Part shown: one piece after another, positions 48,250 through 57,731 of the stretch
Position numbering within the stretch: position 1 is the first letter of the stretch
How the letters are laid out: each line of letters begins with the position of its first letter
NCBI RefSeq assembly: GCF_026241855.1
Contig: NZ_JAPJDC010000001.1
Span: 1,302,001 to 1,366,000, forward strand
Direction: 5' to 3'
Source: Curtobacterium flaccumfaciens pv. betae
Lineage (GTDB): Bacteria > Actinomycetota > Actinomycetes > Actinomycetales > Microbacteriaceae
DNA length: 64,000 bases
Notes under the pieces: generated by a model
Told to the model about the DNA's origin: nothing
The model's database searches: none
What the model saw: the letters and a program-made list of their open reading frames with translations, nothing else
Translations under genes and position numbers: made by a program

Positions 48250-49453
48250 GCTTCGGGAAGCAGACCAGCCGGTGGTGCACCGGCTGCCGCGCGCGGTGGC
48301 GGTTGGTCTTGCGTCAGCGAACATCGCAACGGTCGCGCCGACGCTCGGCGCTGACGAGTACCGCGTGAGTGGTGTCCGGAAAGTCGGCGTCGTGCGGATC
48401 GCCGGGCACACGGTGTGGCTGAAGCCGAAGACGCCGGTGCGGCGGCTGTTCGCGATGCTGGGGTGCGCCCGTGCCGGCAGTGCGGTCTGGACCGAGGACG
48501 ACTTCCGGTTCGAGGAAGACGATGACCTCGTGCCGGCGTTGGCGCACGCGTTCGTGCGGCAGGCCTCGCGGGCGTTGACCGGAGGACCGCTTCGCGGGTA
48601 CGTCACGCGCGAGGATGCGCTGCCGCTCGTGCGTGGTCGGTGGCGGATCGGAGACCAGCTGACACGGCGGGGCGGGCAGCCGCTGCCGGTCGAGGTGTCG
48701 TTCGACGACTACGTCGAGGACATCGCCGAGAACCAGGTACTGCTGACCGCAGCGACGCGGTTGTTGCGACTGCCGGGTGTGCCGGCCGATGTGCTCGGGG
48801 CGCTGCGGCGGATCGTGCGGGTGCTCGATGGAGCGTCGGTGATCCCTGTCGGGGCGCCGGTGCCGGTCGTCCGGCCGAATCGACGGAACGCGCGGTACGC
48901 GTCGGCGCTGGCCCTGGCATCGCTAGTGTTGTCTGCGTCGTCGGTCGAACAGCGCGCCGGGTCAGTCGTCGCGTCGGGATTCCTCGTCGACATGTGGTCG
49001 GTTTTCGAGGACTTCGTCTCGGCTGCTCTGCGCGAGGCGTTCAAGCCGTACGGAGGAGTGCTCGTGTCGCAGTACCAGTCGACGCTCGACGTGGAGGGGA
49101 CGGTGAAGATCGCGCCGGACCTCGTGTGGCTCGTCGACGGGGAGGTGCGGGCGTGCATCGACGTGAAGTACAAGGTCGAGAAGCACGGGCAGTACCCGAA
49201 CGCTGATCTGTACCGGATGGCGGCGTACTGCCGGAGGTTCGGGTTGGGGGAGGGGTGGCTCATGTACGCCGGAACGGGCAGCGAATACTCCTCCGCGGAG
49301 TTGACGAACGGTCCGACAGTCACGCGCAGTCCGGTCGATTTTAATCGAATCGGAGTCGAGTCCCGACTTGGCTTCTTTCAATTGAGTGCTCGCGTTGCAG
49401 GCGGGTTCCGTGCGAGCGGCCACGGCCGACATCGTGAACGATGTCGGCCGTGA
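48230..49453 (+). CDS. mcrC: McrC-family protein (McrBC restriction system)
   Basis: The 407-residue protein has the McrC layout: an N-terminal domain and a C-terminal PD-(D/E)XK nuclease whose core is KIAPDLVWLVDGEVRACIDVKYK (Asp and Asp-x-Lys, about residues 295-315), with MWSVFEDFVSAAL preceding it. McrC cuts methylated DNA only together with McrB, of which just the tail remains here, so the system should be inactive unless another McrB is present. GTG 48230 is within the mcrB remnant. The last 30 residues depart from the family and run into a terminator hairpin. Confidence 0.85.
   Translation: MLPSTIELREADQPVVHRLPRAVAVGLASANIATVAPTLGADEYRVSGVRKVGVVRIAGHTVWLKPKTPVRRLFAMLGCARAGSAVWTEDDFRFEEDDDLVPALAHAFVRQASRALTGGPLRGYVTREDALPLVRGRWRIGDQLTRRGGQPLPVEVSFDDYVEDIAENQVLLTAATRLLRLPGVPADVLGALRRIVRVLDGASVIPVGAPVPVVRPNRRNARYASALALASLVLSASSVEQRAGSVVASGFLVDMWSVFEDFVSAALREAFKPYGGVLVSQYQSTLDVEGTVKIAPDLVWLVDGEVRACIDVKYKVEKHGQYPNADLYRMAAYCRRFGLGEGWLMYAGTGSEYSSAELTNGPTVTRSPVDFNRIGVESRLGFFQLSARVAGGFRASGHGRHRERCRP
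49421..49452. terminator. Hairpin between mcrC and the Type ISP gene
   Basis: CACGGCCGACATCG (49421-49434) pairs perfectly with CGATGTCGGCCGTG (49439-49452) around TGAA. It overlaps the final mcrC codons and lies 10 nt from the stop of the convergent Type ISP gene, so it can terminate both transcripts. Confidence 0.8.
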
Positions 49454-49462
49454 CTCGGTCCA

Positions 49463-52400
49463 CTACAGGTCCGGTCCGCTGCGGTAGTCCAGAGCGGGAA
49501 GCGCCGCGACGATGCGAACCGTTTCGACGCTGACCGTCACGATGCGTTGGACCAGCTCGACGATGTAAGCCGAGTTGCCATGTTCAGCTCCCCAGTCGTT
49601 GGGATCGTTGACGATGCCGGACGCTTTGTCGGTCTTGACCTGGTACCGCTCGAGGATCCAGTCGAGTGCCGATCGAGAGCCGAGCTTGTAGTCATGCGCC
49701 TCCGCCGGGATGCCGGTGATCGTCAGGCCCGGCGCGACGGTGATCTGCGTCCGGTCGAGGTTGCCTGGTTTGCCGCCGTACTTCATCTTCGTCACCCTGA
49801 GGTCAGCAGGCACCGGGCTGCTGAACGTCATCGGATACAGCGGCGCGGCCTCGTACCCGATGTGCAGCTCGGACAGCGCCCGTCCGGCATCTGCAAATGT
49901 ACGGAAGTCGGCGGGATCGGTGAGCTCCGGGATGCGCGGGAGCATCTTTTTCAGGTCGGCGTCAAAATCGCGCCGGTAGTCCTCGGAGTGCAGCAGTCCG
50001 TAGACGGCGAAGAATACGTCGTCGGCTGTCACCCCCGCGCCGTACAGCTTTTGATACCGGGCGAGGGCGGTGTCGGTGATGTTGTCGCGCCGCTGTGGTC
50101 CGTCGAACATTGCGAACGTGCCTCCCTGCGGCTCGACATCGTACACGTACCGTGGGAAGAACTGACCGCCTTCTGACCCCCAGAAGTTGAGATCTGGGAC
50201 GAACGAGGTCGCGAGCACGGCAAACGGCTTCAGGGCTCCAGCTCCTGTCATGTAAAAGCCGTAGTTCTGCTCGTCATTCGGGAAGAACTTGGGTTGTTGA
50301 CCACGTTCGTGGTTCATGAGAGGAGCGAAGTAGACGCGTTGCTTGTTGAAGGGCCGGTACATGCCGACAGCCGTCGCGTCACTGGAGTACGCGAGCCGTT
50401 GGTTCTTCTTGAAGGCGTTGCGGAGGCTGCGTGCCCAGCTGATGCGTTCCGGGTTGGTGTCAATGAAGCCCTCGATGGGTTGTGGGCTGCCGGCTGTTGC
50501 CCAGCGGTCGAATTCGGCGTTGTACGCGTCGATCATGCGCGAGACATTGCCGCGGAGGGCTGGCTCGGACGAGTTGTAGACCCATGCGTCGCGGCCAGTT
50601 TCGAGGCCACGTGAGAACGCTCGGAAGATCGCGGACTCGGGGGTCTTGCGGTCTCCGATAGCGGTGAAGGTCTCGAAGGCGTCGTTGCGTTGGTTGATCC
50701 AGTCGCCGTGCTCGTTCGGGGTGATCTGCTGCCATGGCACGCCGTAGGAGTCGCGGTACTGGTCGAGGAGGCCGAGCTTGTCGTCTCGGGTGAGGTAGTC
50801 CCCGATGTCCCGATAGTGGATGGTGCCGGACGACGGTCGGTCCGGATTCTTCACCAGGAGCGAGATGACGATCGTGGCGCGGCTTCCAGGGCCGAAGGTC
50901 TGGCCGCCCTCTCTGAGTGCTTGGTCGCCGGAGGTGCGGGTGTTGCCGCGGAGGTTGAGGATGTAAAGCTCGGTGTATTCGTCTTGGAGGGCGAGGCGGA
51001 GGCCGGCGGCGGTGTTGCCGTCGAGGAAGCCGCCGTTGGTGACGTAGGCGACGATGCCGTGGTCCTTGATTCGGTCGGAGGCCCACCGTATGGCTCGGAT
51101 GTAGGAGTCGTAGAGGCTGTTCTTGTTCTGCCCTGTCGATCGTGCTGCGTAGGTGTTGGCGATGCGCTTGTCGAGGTAGGGGTACTTGAGGTTCTGGTTA
51201 TTGTCGTTGGCGGAGTCTTGCCCGGATGAGTAGGGCGGGTTGCCGACGACGACGCGGATGTCGAGGGCGTTCTGTTGCTTGACGCGTTCGTTGTTGTCGC
51301 CGAACACGCCTTGATCGTCGTAGGTGTCGTCGTCCTCGGCGGTCTGGAATGTGTCGGTGAGGACCACGCCGGGGAACGGCACGTATTCACCGTCCTGGAG
51401 GCCGTTGTAGGTGGCTTCGATGTTCACGGCGGCGACGTAGTACGCGAGCAGCACGATCTCGTTCGCGTGGAGCTCGTGCCGGTACTTGTGTGCCAGGTCG
51501 GCCGGGGTGATGAGGCCGGATTGAAGGAGGCGGACGATGAAGGTGCCGGTGCCGGTGAACGGGTCGAGGACGTGGACGCCGTGGTCGGTGAGGCCGGCGC
51601 CGAAGTGTTCGCGGGAGAGTCGGTCGGCGCTTCGGAGGATGAAGTCGACGATCTCGTTGGGTGTGTAGACGATGCCGAGCCGTTCGGACGTTCCCCGGAA
51701 GGCGCCCGTGAAGAACTTCTCGTACAGCCGCTTGATGATCGTCTGCCGGCCGGCGGCGTCGGTGATTCCGGCGACGGTGCGTTGCACGCCGGCGTAGAAG
51801 CCGGCGAGGTCGCTGGTTTCGGTGGTGAGGTTCTGCTCCTCCAGGGCATCGACCATGCGTTGCATGACTTGCGAGACCGGGTTGTGGTCGCTGAAGGCGT
51901 GGCCGGCGAAGAGGGCGTCGAAGACGGGCTTGGTGATGAGGTGCTGGGAGAGCATCTCGATCGCCTGCGGCTCGGTGACGCCAGGGTTGAGGTTGTCCTG
52001 CAGCCCCTTGACGAAACGGGTGAATTCGGTGCGGAGACTTTCGTTGGAGCCGTCGACGAGGCTGGTTATCCGCGCGATCTGCCGGCCAGCGATGTCGGCG
52101 ACGTCTTTGGCCCAGTTTTCCCAGTAGTCCCGTTCGCCGACCTTGTCGACGATGCGGGCGTAAATGGCGTTCTGCCAGTCCGCGCCGAGGACGCTCATGT
52201 CGAGCGGGATCTGCGACGTCTCCGGTGTCGCCGTGCCCGGTGCGGGCTCGGGGAGGTCGGCGTCGGTGTAGTTGGTCGCGATGACGGGACCGGTGTCAGT
52301 GCGGCCGTTTAGATCGATTTGTTCGATCTTCGCTTCGAAGCGTTCGTCGTGCGCACGGAGTGCGCGGAGGACGTCCCAGACGACCTTGAACTTGGTGTTG

Positions 52401-54252
52401 TCGTTGAGCGCTTGCTCGGGTGACTGTCCCGCTGGTACTGCGATAGGGAGGACGATGTAGCCGTAGTCCTTACCAGGGGCTTTGCGCATGACGCGGCCGA
52501 CGGACTGGACGACGTCGACGGGGCTGTCGCGAGAGTTGAGGAAGATGACCGCGTCCAAGCTGGGCACGTCGACGCCTTCGGAGAGACAGCGTGCGTTGGT
52601 GAGGATGCGGCAGACGTTCTCACCTGCCGTGTCGGCTTTCAACCAGTCGAGCTTCTGGTTGCGTTCGAGGATGTTCATCCCGCCGTCAACGTGGTCCGCT
52701 TCGAGGCGGAACGTCTGCTCGTCGCCGTCGGCGTTCCGGTCGATGCGGGCTCCGGCGAGGCTGTCCGCGCGGACGCCGTCGACGCCGTCGTAGCCGTTGA
52801 GGTATCCGCGGACGGTTTTCGAGTCGGCGATGGAGCGGGAGAACGCGACCGCCCGGCGGAGCGGCTTGTGCGCGTTCGGGGCGGTGGTGTCGATGCCCTG
52901 CACGCCCCGCTTGGCGAGGCCGTTGTAGATCCCACGATGCGGGCAGCGTCGGGGATGTTCAGTTCCCCGTCGGCGGCGAACGTTTCCTGGAATGCGGATC
53001 CGATGGAGTCCTCGTCGATGGTGAGGACCAGCACCCTGTAGTCGGTGAGGAGGTCCCGTTCGACGGCTTCCCCGAACCCGAGCCGGTGGAACACGGGGCC
53101 GAACACGGCTTCGTCGTCCATCGAGTACAGCGCAGCCGCGTTTTCATCCGCCTGGCTGCGGGCGGATTCGGCGTAGATCTTCGGCGTCGCGGTCATGTAG
53201 AGCCGCGCCTGCGTCTGGATCGACTCGTCCGAGTGCACGCGGAGAAACGCCGATTCTTCCGCGCCTTGCCGGATGAATCCAGCGGTGCGGTGTGCCTCGT
53301 CGCAGATCACGAGGTCGAAGTCGGCGAGACCCTCTGCTTGGGCTTTCGCGATCACGTCAATTGATTGGTACGTCGAGAAGAAGACGGTCAATCCGTCGGG
53401 CGCTGTACTCTTTGCGACCTCTGTGAGGAGCTGTTTGGTGTTGGTTGTTGCCGGGTATGCAAGGTCAGCAACGGTGAAGTCCTCCGACACACGCCCGACC
53501 TTGCTGTCGGAGCAGACCGCAAAGGCGCGAAGCGGCATGGCGCGTTCTTGGGACCATTCCCGCAAGGTCTGCGACAACAAAGCGATTGAGGGAACGAGGA
53601 ACAAGACGTTCCCTCCGCGCCCGGCGACATCCTCCGCAATCCGGAGGCTTGTGAAAGTCTTGCCTGTTCCGCAGGCCATGATCAGCTTGCCCCGCGCCGA
53701 CTCGGCAAACCCGGCCCGCACGGCGTTCAGTGCCTCCACCTGATGCTGGCGGAGCATCTTCTGTTGCGGAGCTGCTAACGAATCGGGGTGGTCGAAGGAG
53801 TACTCGGACCAGTCGATACCGGAGTGTTCAAACTCTTCAATCGGGATCTGCGCGGTGGGCAGCTGCTGATCGACGAGCGCTTCGAGCGCGTTCTTCCCGA
53901 GCGGGGCGGTGGCTACGATCAGGCGGGAAGAGAACGCCGCCTTTCCCGACGCGGTGAAGAACGAGTCGAGGTCGCCCTTCTGAACCGTGTTGCCCGCGTC
54001 GTGGAACTTGCACTGGATCGCGCACAACCCGCCACCATGACGCTCCCGTGCAACGAGATCGATGCCGGTGTCGGTCTTCCCGTTTCGGTCAGGCCAGTCT
54101 TGCCAGAGCCACACCTCGTCGAAGCGCGCCGTCCACTTCGGGTCGGTTGTCAGGTACGCACGAGTCAACCGTTCGAAGAGGCGGCCCTTGGTGCGCTTGT
54201 CCGGAGCGATGGTCGCGTAGACGTCGAGCAGATCGTGGATGGACATCGCCAT
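49463..54252 (-). pseudogene. Type ISP restriction-modification enzyme (LlaBIII/LlaGI-like), frameshifted
   Basis: The reconstructed protein is about 1,596 residues, matching the family length. Order: Mrr-like nuclease (TGIDLVARERHGGG then CAIQCKF), SF2 helicase (ACGTGKT, ICDEAHRT, MTATPK), second RecA domain (QSVGRVMRK), coupler, N6-adenine methyltransferase (DPFTGTGTFIV motif I and NPPYSSGQ motif IV) and a target-recognition region. The frame breaks at CCC 52931-52933: IVG continues out of frame, whereas one extra base (four C) gives IVGIYNGLAKRGVQG and the downstream frame. The break is between the two RecA domains, so neither fragment alone can cut; the methyltransferase fragment could survive only if internally initiated. 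Sequencing error in the short run is possible. ATG 54252 follows AAGGGGAA. Confidence 0.88.
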
Positions 54253-54310
54253 GATGCGGTTCCCCTTGAGGTGCGGCTGGCACGGAGGCCAGGTCGGAGC
54301 GAGATCGAGA

Positions 54311-55321
54311 CTAGCTGGCGAGATCGTCTGGCTGGTCCTGCGGCTCGCGGTTCACCGGCTCTTCCGTGTCAGCCGCGACGTTGGGTGGCGTCCCCTTCGC
54401 CGCGTTGACGATCCCGAAAGGGACGTGAACACTCGGTACTTCGTTGGCCGCCCCGCGCAGGTGATCCACTTGGTCGTCGAAGAAGATGTGCGGACGGAGG
54501 ACTCGCAGGATGCGCGCCTTCTCGACACCGCCGAGGAAGAACGCATCGTTCACCCGGAGGCCCCAACCCTGCAGAGTCCGAACGACTCGTTCGTGTGCCG
54601 GCGCATTCCTCGCGGTCACGATCGCGACGTGAACGCGACGGTTGTAGGTCGGATCGGTCCCAACCAAATCCTCTTCGATGTCCTGGATGCGATTGATCCC
54701 GCGCAAGAACCGTGCCATCAACCCCTCCGGCATCGCTTCGTCGGTGTGAGAGGCCTCGTTCTCATGGAAGGCCGCGAGATCGGAGGCTTGCATGATGCGC
54801 TCGGAGGAGTCGTCCGTCAGCACACCGTCGAAGTCGAACGCGATGCGTAAGTCAGTGCCGGTCGGATCCTCTGCCGGCGTGCCGACAACGCGACCGGCAG
54901 GCAGGCCGCGGTCGATCGCAGCTCGGACGTCGTCGTCATTGGCGGAGAGGAACAACGACATGTTGAGCGCCTCCATGTATTCGTGCGACGACCGGCCCTG
55001 CATGAAGATCGCCCGCGAGATTGCGAGGTCGTGCGCTTCGAGTGACCGCATCACTCGTAGTCCCGTCTCCGGGTCGTTCCGGGAGAGGATGATCACTTCG
55101 ACCAACTGCCCACCGTCCGGGCGCAGGTCGTTGAGAGACAGCAAGCGGCGGATGAACGGGAATGCGACGCCCGGGAGAAGTGTGTCGTCGAGGTGCTCTT
55201 CCTGGTGCTTCCGGTACTCGTCCTCCCCGTACTCGCGGAAGATCTTGTCCGAATCGGACAGGTCGAACAGTGCGCTCGAGGCGACACCGACGACCAACAT
55301 GTCGTCTAGAGCGAAAGGCAT
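54311..55321 (-). CDS. Cytosolic 5'-nucleotidase family protein (PF06189-like)
   Basis: The 336-residue protein begins ALDDMLVVGVASSALFDL and contains VEVIILSRNDPETGLRVM near 76, LNMSLFLSANDDDVR near 119 and the HAD-like IAFDFDGVLTDDSSERI near 160, as in NT5C1-type nucleotidases that dephosphorylate nucleoside monophosphates. It precedes the Type ISP gene by 58 nt on the same strand and is probably cotranscribed. ATG 55321 has AAGGAA upstream and is preferred; ATG 55345 would add eight residues. Confidence 0.8.
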   Translation of the reverse strand: MPFALDDMLVVGVASSALFDLSDSDKIFREYGEDEYRKHQEEHLDDTLLPGVAFPFIRRLLSLNDLRPDGGQLVEVIILSRNDPETGLRVMRSLEAHDLAISRAIFMQGRSSHEYMEALNMSLFLSANDDDVRAAIDRGLPAGRVVGTPAEDPTGTDLRIAFDFDGVLTDDSSERIMQASDLAAFHENEASHTDEAMPEGLMARFLRGINRIQDIEEDLVGTDPTYNRRVHVAIVTARNAPAHERVVRTLQGWGLRVNDAFFLGGVEKARILRVLRPHIFFDDQVDHLRGAANEVPSVHVPFGIVNAAKGTPPNVAADTEEPVNREPQDQPDDLAS

Positions 55322-55417
55322 CTCTGTTCCTTGTTTGGTGCTCATGTTGAGCGAGTCGAGGTGTGTTGTGAGGAAGGAGAATCAGCGGCAGCACTAGATG
55401 TGCCGAAGTTGTCATCG

Positions 55418-55679
55418 TCAGTAAGCGTGCGTCGCCACCCAGAGCCCGTCGCGCGCCCGTGTCATACCCACGGACGACTGCCGCCGCTCGAGTTCCCGGC
55501 GCTCCCGCTCGGCCTCGCTCATCAACTCATGGGTGTTGAGCGGTCTCGGCCTCGGTGCCCTCGGTGGTCTCGTAGCGTCCCGCCTGCTGTTCAGCTTCGT
55601 CCGCCTGCCGCCGGTGTTCGTCGGCGCGGCTGCGGAGTCGTCGAGCTTCTGCCCCTGCAGAGGTTCCGGCGATGGTCAT
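55418..55679 (-). pseudogene. Remnant of a NERD/UvrD-type helicase gene
   Basis: Two fragments lie end to end on the minus strand. The first (55679-55527, 50 codons, GGGGAG before the ATG) encodes a coiled-coil head (AGAEARRLRSRADEHRRQAD) like that of NERD-helicase proteins. The second (about 55526-55418) encodes ERERRELERR and VGMTRARDGLW, the motif VI tail of UvrD-type helicases. The central helicase body, more than 1 kb, is missing, so this looks like a gene gutted by internal deletion. Confidence 0.6.
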
Positions 55680-55854
55680 GGTGGTGCTCCCCGAGGAGTG
55701 TCCTGATCACACCGGCGTCCCCCTCGAACCCTCCGGTACTGCAACATCCTCTCTCGTGAGCAACTGTCAAGGGAGCTCCCCGTTCTGGGGGCTGCTCAGC
55801 GTTCGAGCAGCTCGTCGGTCGTCGCCTAGCGTTTCCATAACGAGGGGAATGGAA

Positions 55855-56793
55855 ATGGTCTGGGACATCCCGATCGGCACGAGCATTGGACGGCGCGAGC
55901 TGCACAGCCGTCTCGGCGGTGGCAGCTGGCAGGACGGCATCACGCGTGTCGTGAAGACGAACGAGATGCTCGTCTTCACGAACGACGGCGGCGGGGAACA
56001 TGGCTACGGCGTGCACGAGGGCCTCCGCGGTGACGGCCTGTTCCGCTACAGCGGGCAAGGACAGAACGGCGACCAGACGCTGACCGGCAACAACAAGGCG
56101 CTGGCGGATTCCGAGGCAATCGGTCGCCCCATCCGCGTGTTCCGGGGTCAGGGGACCGTGACCTACGTCGGGAGCTTCGCGCTCGCTGATCCTCCCTACA
56201 ACTGGGAGCGCTTCCCCGGGACCGGCTCGTCTCCTGAGCGGGACGGACTGGTGTTCAACCTCGTTGCCGTCGACGCGGACACGTCGCTCTTGCCTGCCCT
56301 CGTCGACGAGGCCGGCGACCCTTCCGGCCGCGCGTCAGCGATCGGTGCCTCTTCAGCCACGTCCGCCTGGCAACCGCTCGACTTCAGCGAGTACCAGGTG
56401 CGGCGGGTCGACGAAGGCGAGTCGATGCGATCCGTCTCCCGTCGTGAGTTCGAGCTGCAGACCCGCTTCGGCGAATGGCTCCTCGCTCGGGGTGAGGACG
56501 TGCAGGTGCTGCGTCTCACGGACGACGGTGTGACGATCGTGCCCGATCTCTACGTCCCGACGATCGGCCAGGTCGTCGAGGCGAAGAAGTCGACCGCGCG
56601 GGCGTACGTCCGAACCGCGATCGGGCAGGCGCTCGACTACGCGGCGGTCGCGAGACGTCACGGTCTGGCGGTGACCCCGGCGGTCCTCCTGCCTTCCGAG
56701 CCCCAACCCTCGATGTTGGAGCTGTGCACCTCGATCAGGATCACCGTGTGGTGGCCGATCTCGAGCGGTGACTTCCGGGAGGTCAGGCCGTAG
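55855..56793 (+). CDS. Putative modified-DNA-dependent restriction endonuclease (SRA-like plus PD-(D/E)XK)
   Basis: The 312-residue protein has an N-terminal SRA/base-reader-like domain (about 1-150) with YGVHEGLRGDGLFRYSGQGQ near 47 followed by GDQTLTGNNKAL, a pattern I associate with ScoMcrA-type and similar modified-base readers. The C-terminal nuclease domain (about 190-300) has EFELQTRFGEWL, then VPDLYVPTIGQVVEAKKS, giving the D and E-x-K residues. It may cut DNA with modified bases, a Type IV role. ATG 55855 has AGGGG at 7 nt; the ATG at 55849 abuts that site and is less likely. It overlaps the convergent Vsr gene by 11 bp. Confidence 0.7.
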   Translation: MVWDIPIGTSIGRRELHSRLGGGSWQDGITRVVKTNEMLVFTNDGGGEHGYGVHEGLRGDGLFRYSGQGQNGDQTLTGNNKALADSEAIGRPIRVFRGQGTVTYVGSFALADPPYNWERFPGTGSSPERDGLVFNLVAVDADTSLLPALVDEAGDPSGRASAIGASSATSAWQPLDFSEYQVRRVDEGESMRSVSRREFELQTRFGEWLLARGEDVQVLRLTDDGVTIVPDLYVPTIGQVVEAKKSTARAYVRTAIGQALDYAAVARRHGLAVTPAVLLPSEPQPSMLELCTSIRITVWWPISSGDFREVRP

Positions 56794-57637
56794 CCGCGGC
56801 GCTGCTCAGAATCTTCACTGTGGGCAGATCTGGCTTGGCCCAACCGAGCGAGCCGAGTTCGACGGGGAGCACCCAGCGCAACTCGTCGTGGTCCGTGCTC
56901 GACGTCGGTCCGTCCACGGTCCAGGCGACTCGGTAGGTGGCGAGGTCGATGTCGACGTTGCCAACACGCGTGATGGAGCGGTCGATCGGTTCGCCAACGA
57001 CGACGTCCAGACCGAGCTCTTCGCGGAGCTCGCGTCGCAGGGCTTCCGCAGCGGGCTCTCCTGGCTCGACCTTCCCTCCGGGAAACTCCCATTGGCCCGC
57101 CGCTGGTCGACCAGGTGCCCTTCGACATGTGAGTACGCGACCGTCAGGCCGAGTGAGTACGCCGGCGACGACCTCGATCATGCGTTCCATCCTGCCTGAG
57201 AAGCTCGGCGCGGTACGAGCGATTGCACTCCATTGATCCAGGGCGTGCTCGACGGAGGCGGCTGCATCCTCGGGACGTTCGTGCTCCCAGAACCGGAACA
57301 CCCGCCAGCCTTCCGACACCAAGATCGCGTGGTTCTGTGCGTCCCGCTGACGATTGGCGAGCAACTTCCGACGCCACAGCTCGGCGTTCGCCTTCGGCAA
57401 CTGGGCGTGCTCCTCGCAGAAGTGCCAGAAGCACCCGTCGACGAAGACAGCGATCCGTGCACGTGGGAACACGAGGTCGGGTCGAACGCGGCACCGACTG
57501 CTCACTGGCCGGTCGACGAAGAACCGTCGTCCTCGGCGGTGCAGCTCACGACGCAGCGCGGGTTCAGGCGCGGTGTCTCGTCGACCGAAGCGAGCCATGT
57601 GCCGCCGACGAGCGTCGTCTGCTTCCCAGGTGTCCAT
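56783..57637 (-). CDS. Vsr endonuclease fused to a NUDIX (MutT-like) hydrolase
   Basis: A single 284-codon frame encodes two domains. Residues 1-140 are a very-short-patch-repair endonuclease with the E. coli-like residues Glu25, Asp54 (VRPDLVF) and His72 (GCFWHF), plus GWRVFRFWE. Residues 153-284 are a NUDIX hydrolase whose box GKVEPGEPAAEALRRELREE (from 188) fits GX5EX7REUXEEXGU exactly. Vsr nicks at T:G mismatches; the NUDIX part would hydrolyse damaged or excess (d)NTPs. No stop separates them. Internal methionines at 150 and 153 could also let the NUDIX part be made alone. No cytosine methyltransferase gene is adjacent. Confidence 0.85.
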   Translation of the reverse strand: MDTWEADDARRRHMARFGRRDTAPEPALRRELHRRGRRFFVDRPVSSRCRVRPDLVFPRARIAVFVDGCFWHFCEEHAQLPKANAELWRRKLLANRQRDAQNHAILVSEGWRVFRFWEHERPEDAAASVEHALDQWSAIARTAPSFSGRMERMIEVVAGVLTRPDGRVLTCRRAPGRPAAGQWEFPGGKVEPGEPAAEALRRELREELGLDVVVGEPIDRSITRVGNVDIDLATYRVAWTVDGPTSSTDHDELRWVLPVELGSLGWAKPDLPTVKILSSAAATA

Positions 57638-57731
57638 GCACCGACCCTCGCCTGACGACCGTTCGTGTGAGGATCGGAGCGATGGTCTGTGAACCGATCG
57701 GCGGTGGATCGCGATGTGGAGGAACGGGCGA

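Noticed and set aside
49320-49380. tRNA 3' fragment (att site) near the mcrC end
   Set aside because: TCGAATCGGAGTCGAGTCCCGA looked like a T arm, but the stem and loop sizes do not fit and no CCA-proximal acceptor arm is present.
43000-57700. Integrated phage, plasmid or IS element
   Set aside because: No integrase, transposase, terminal inverted repeats, tRNA target or direct repeats were seen around the accessory stretch.
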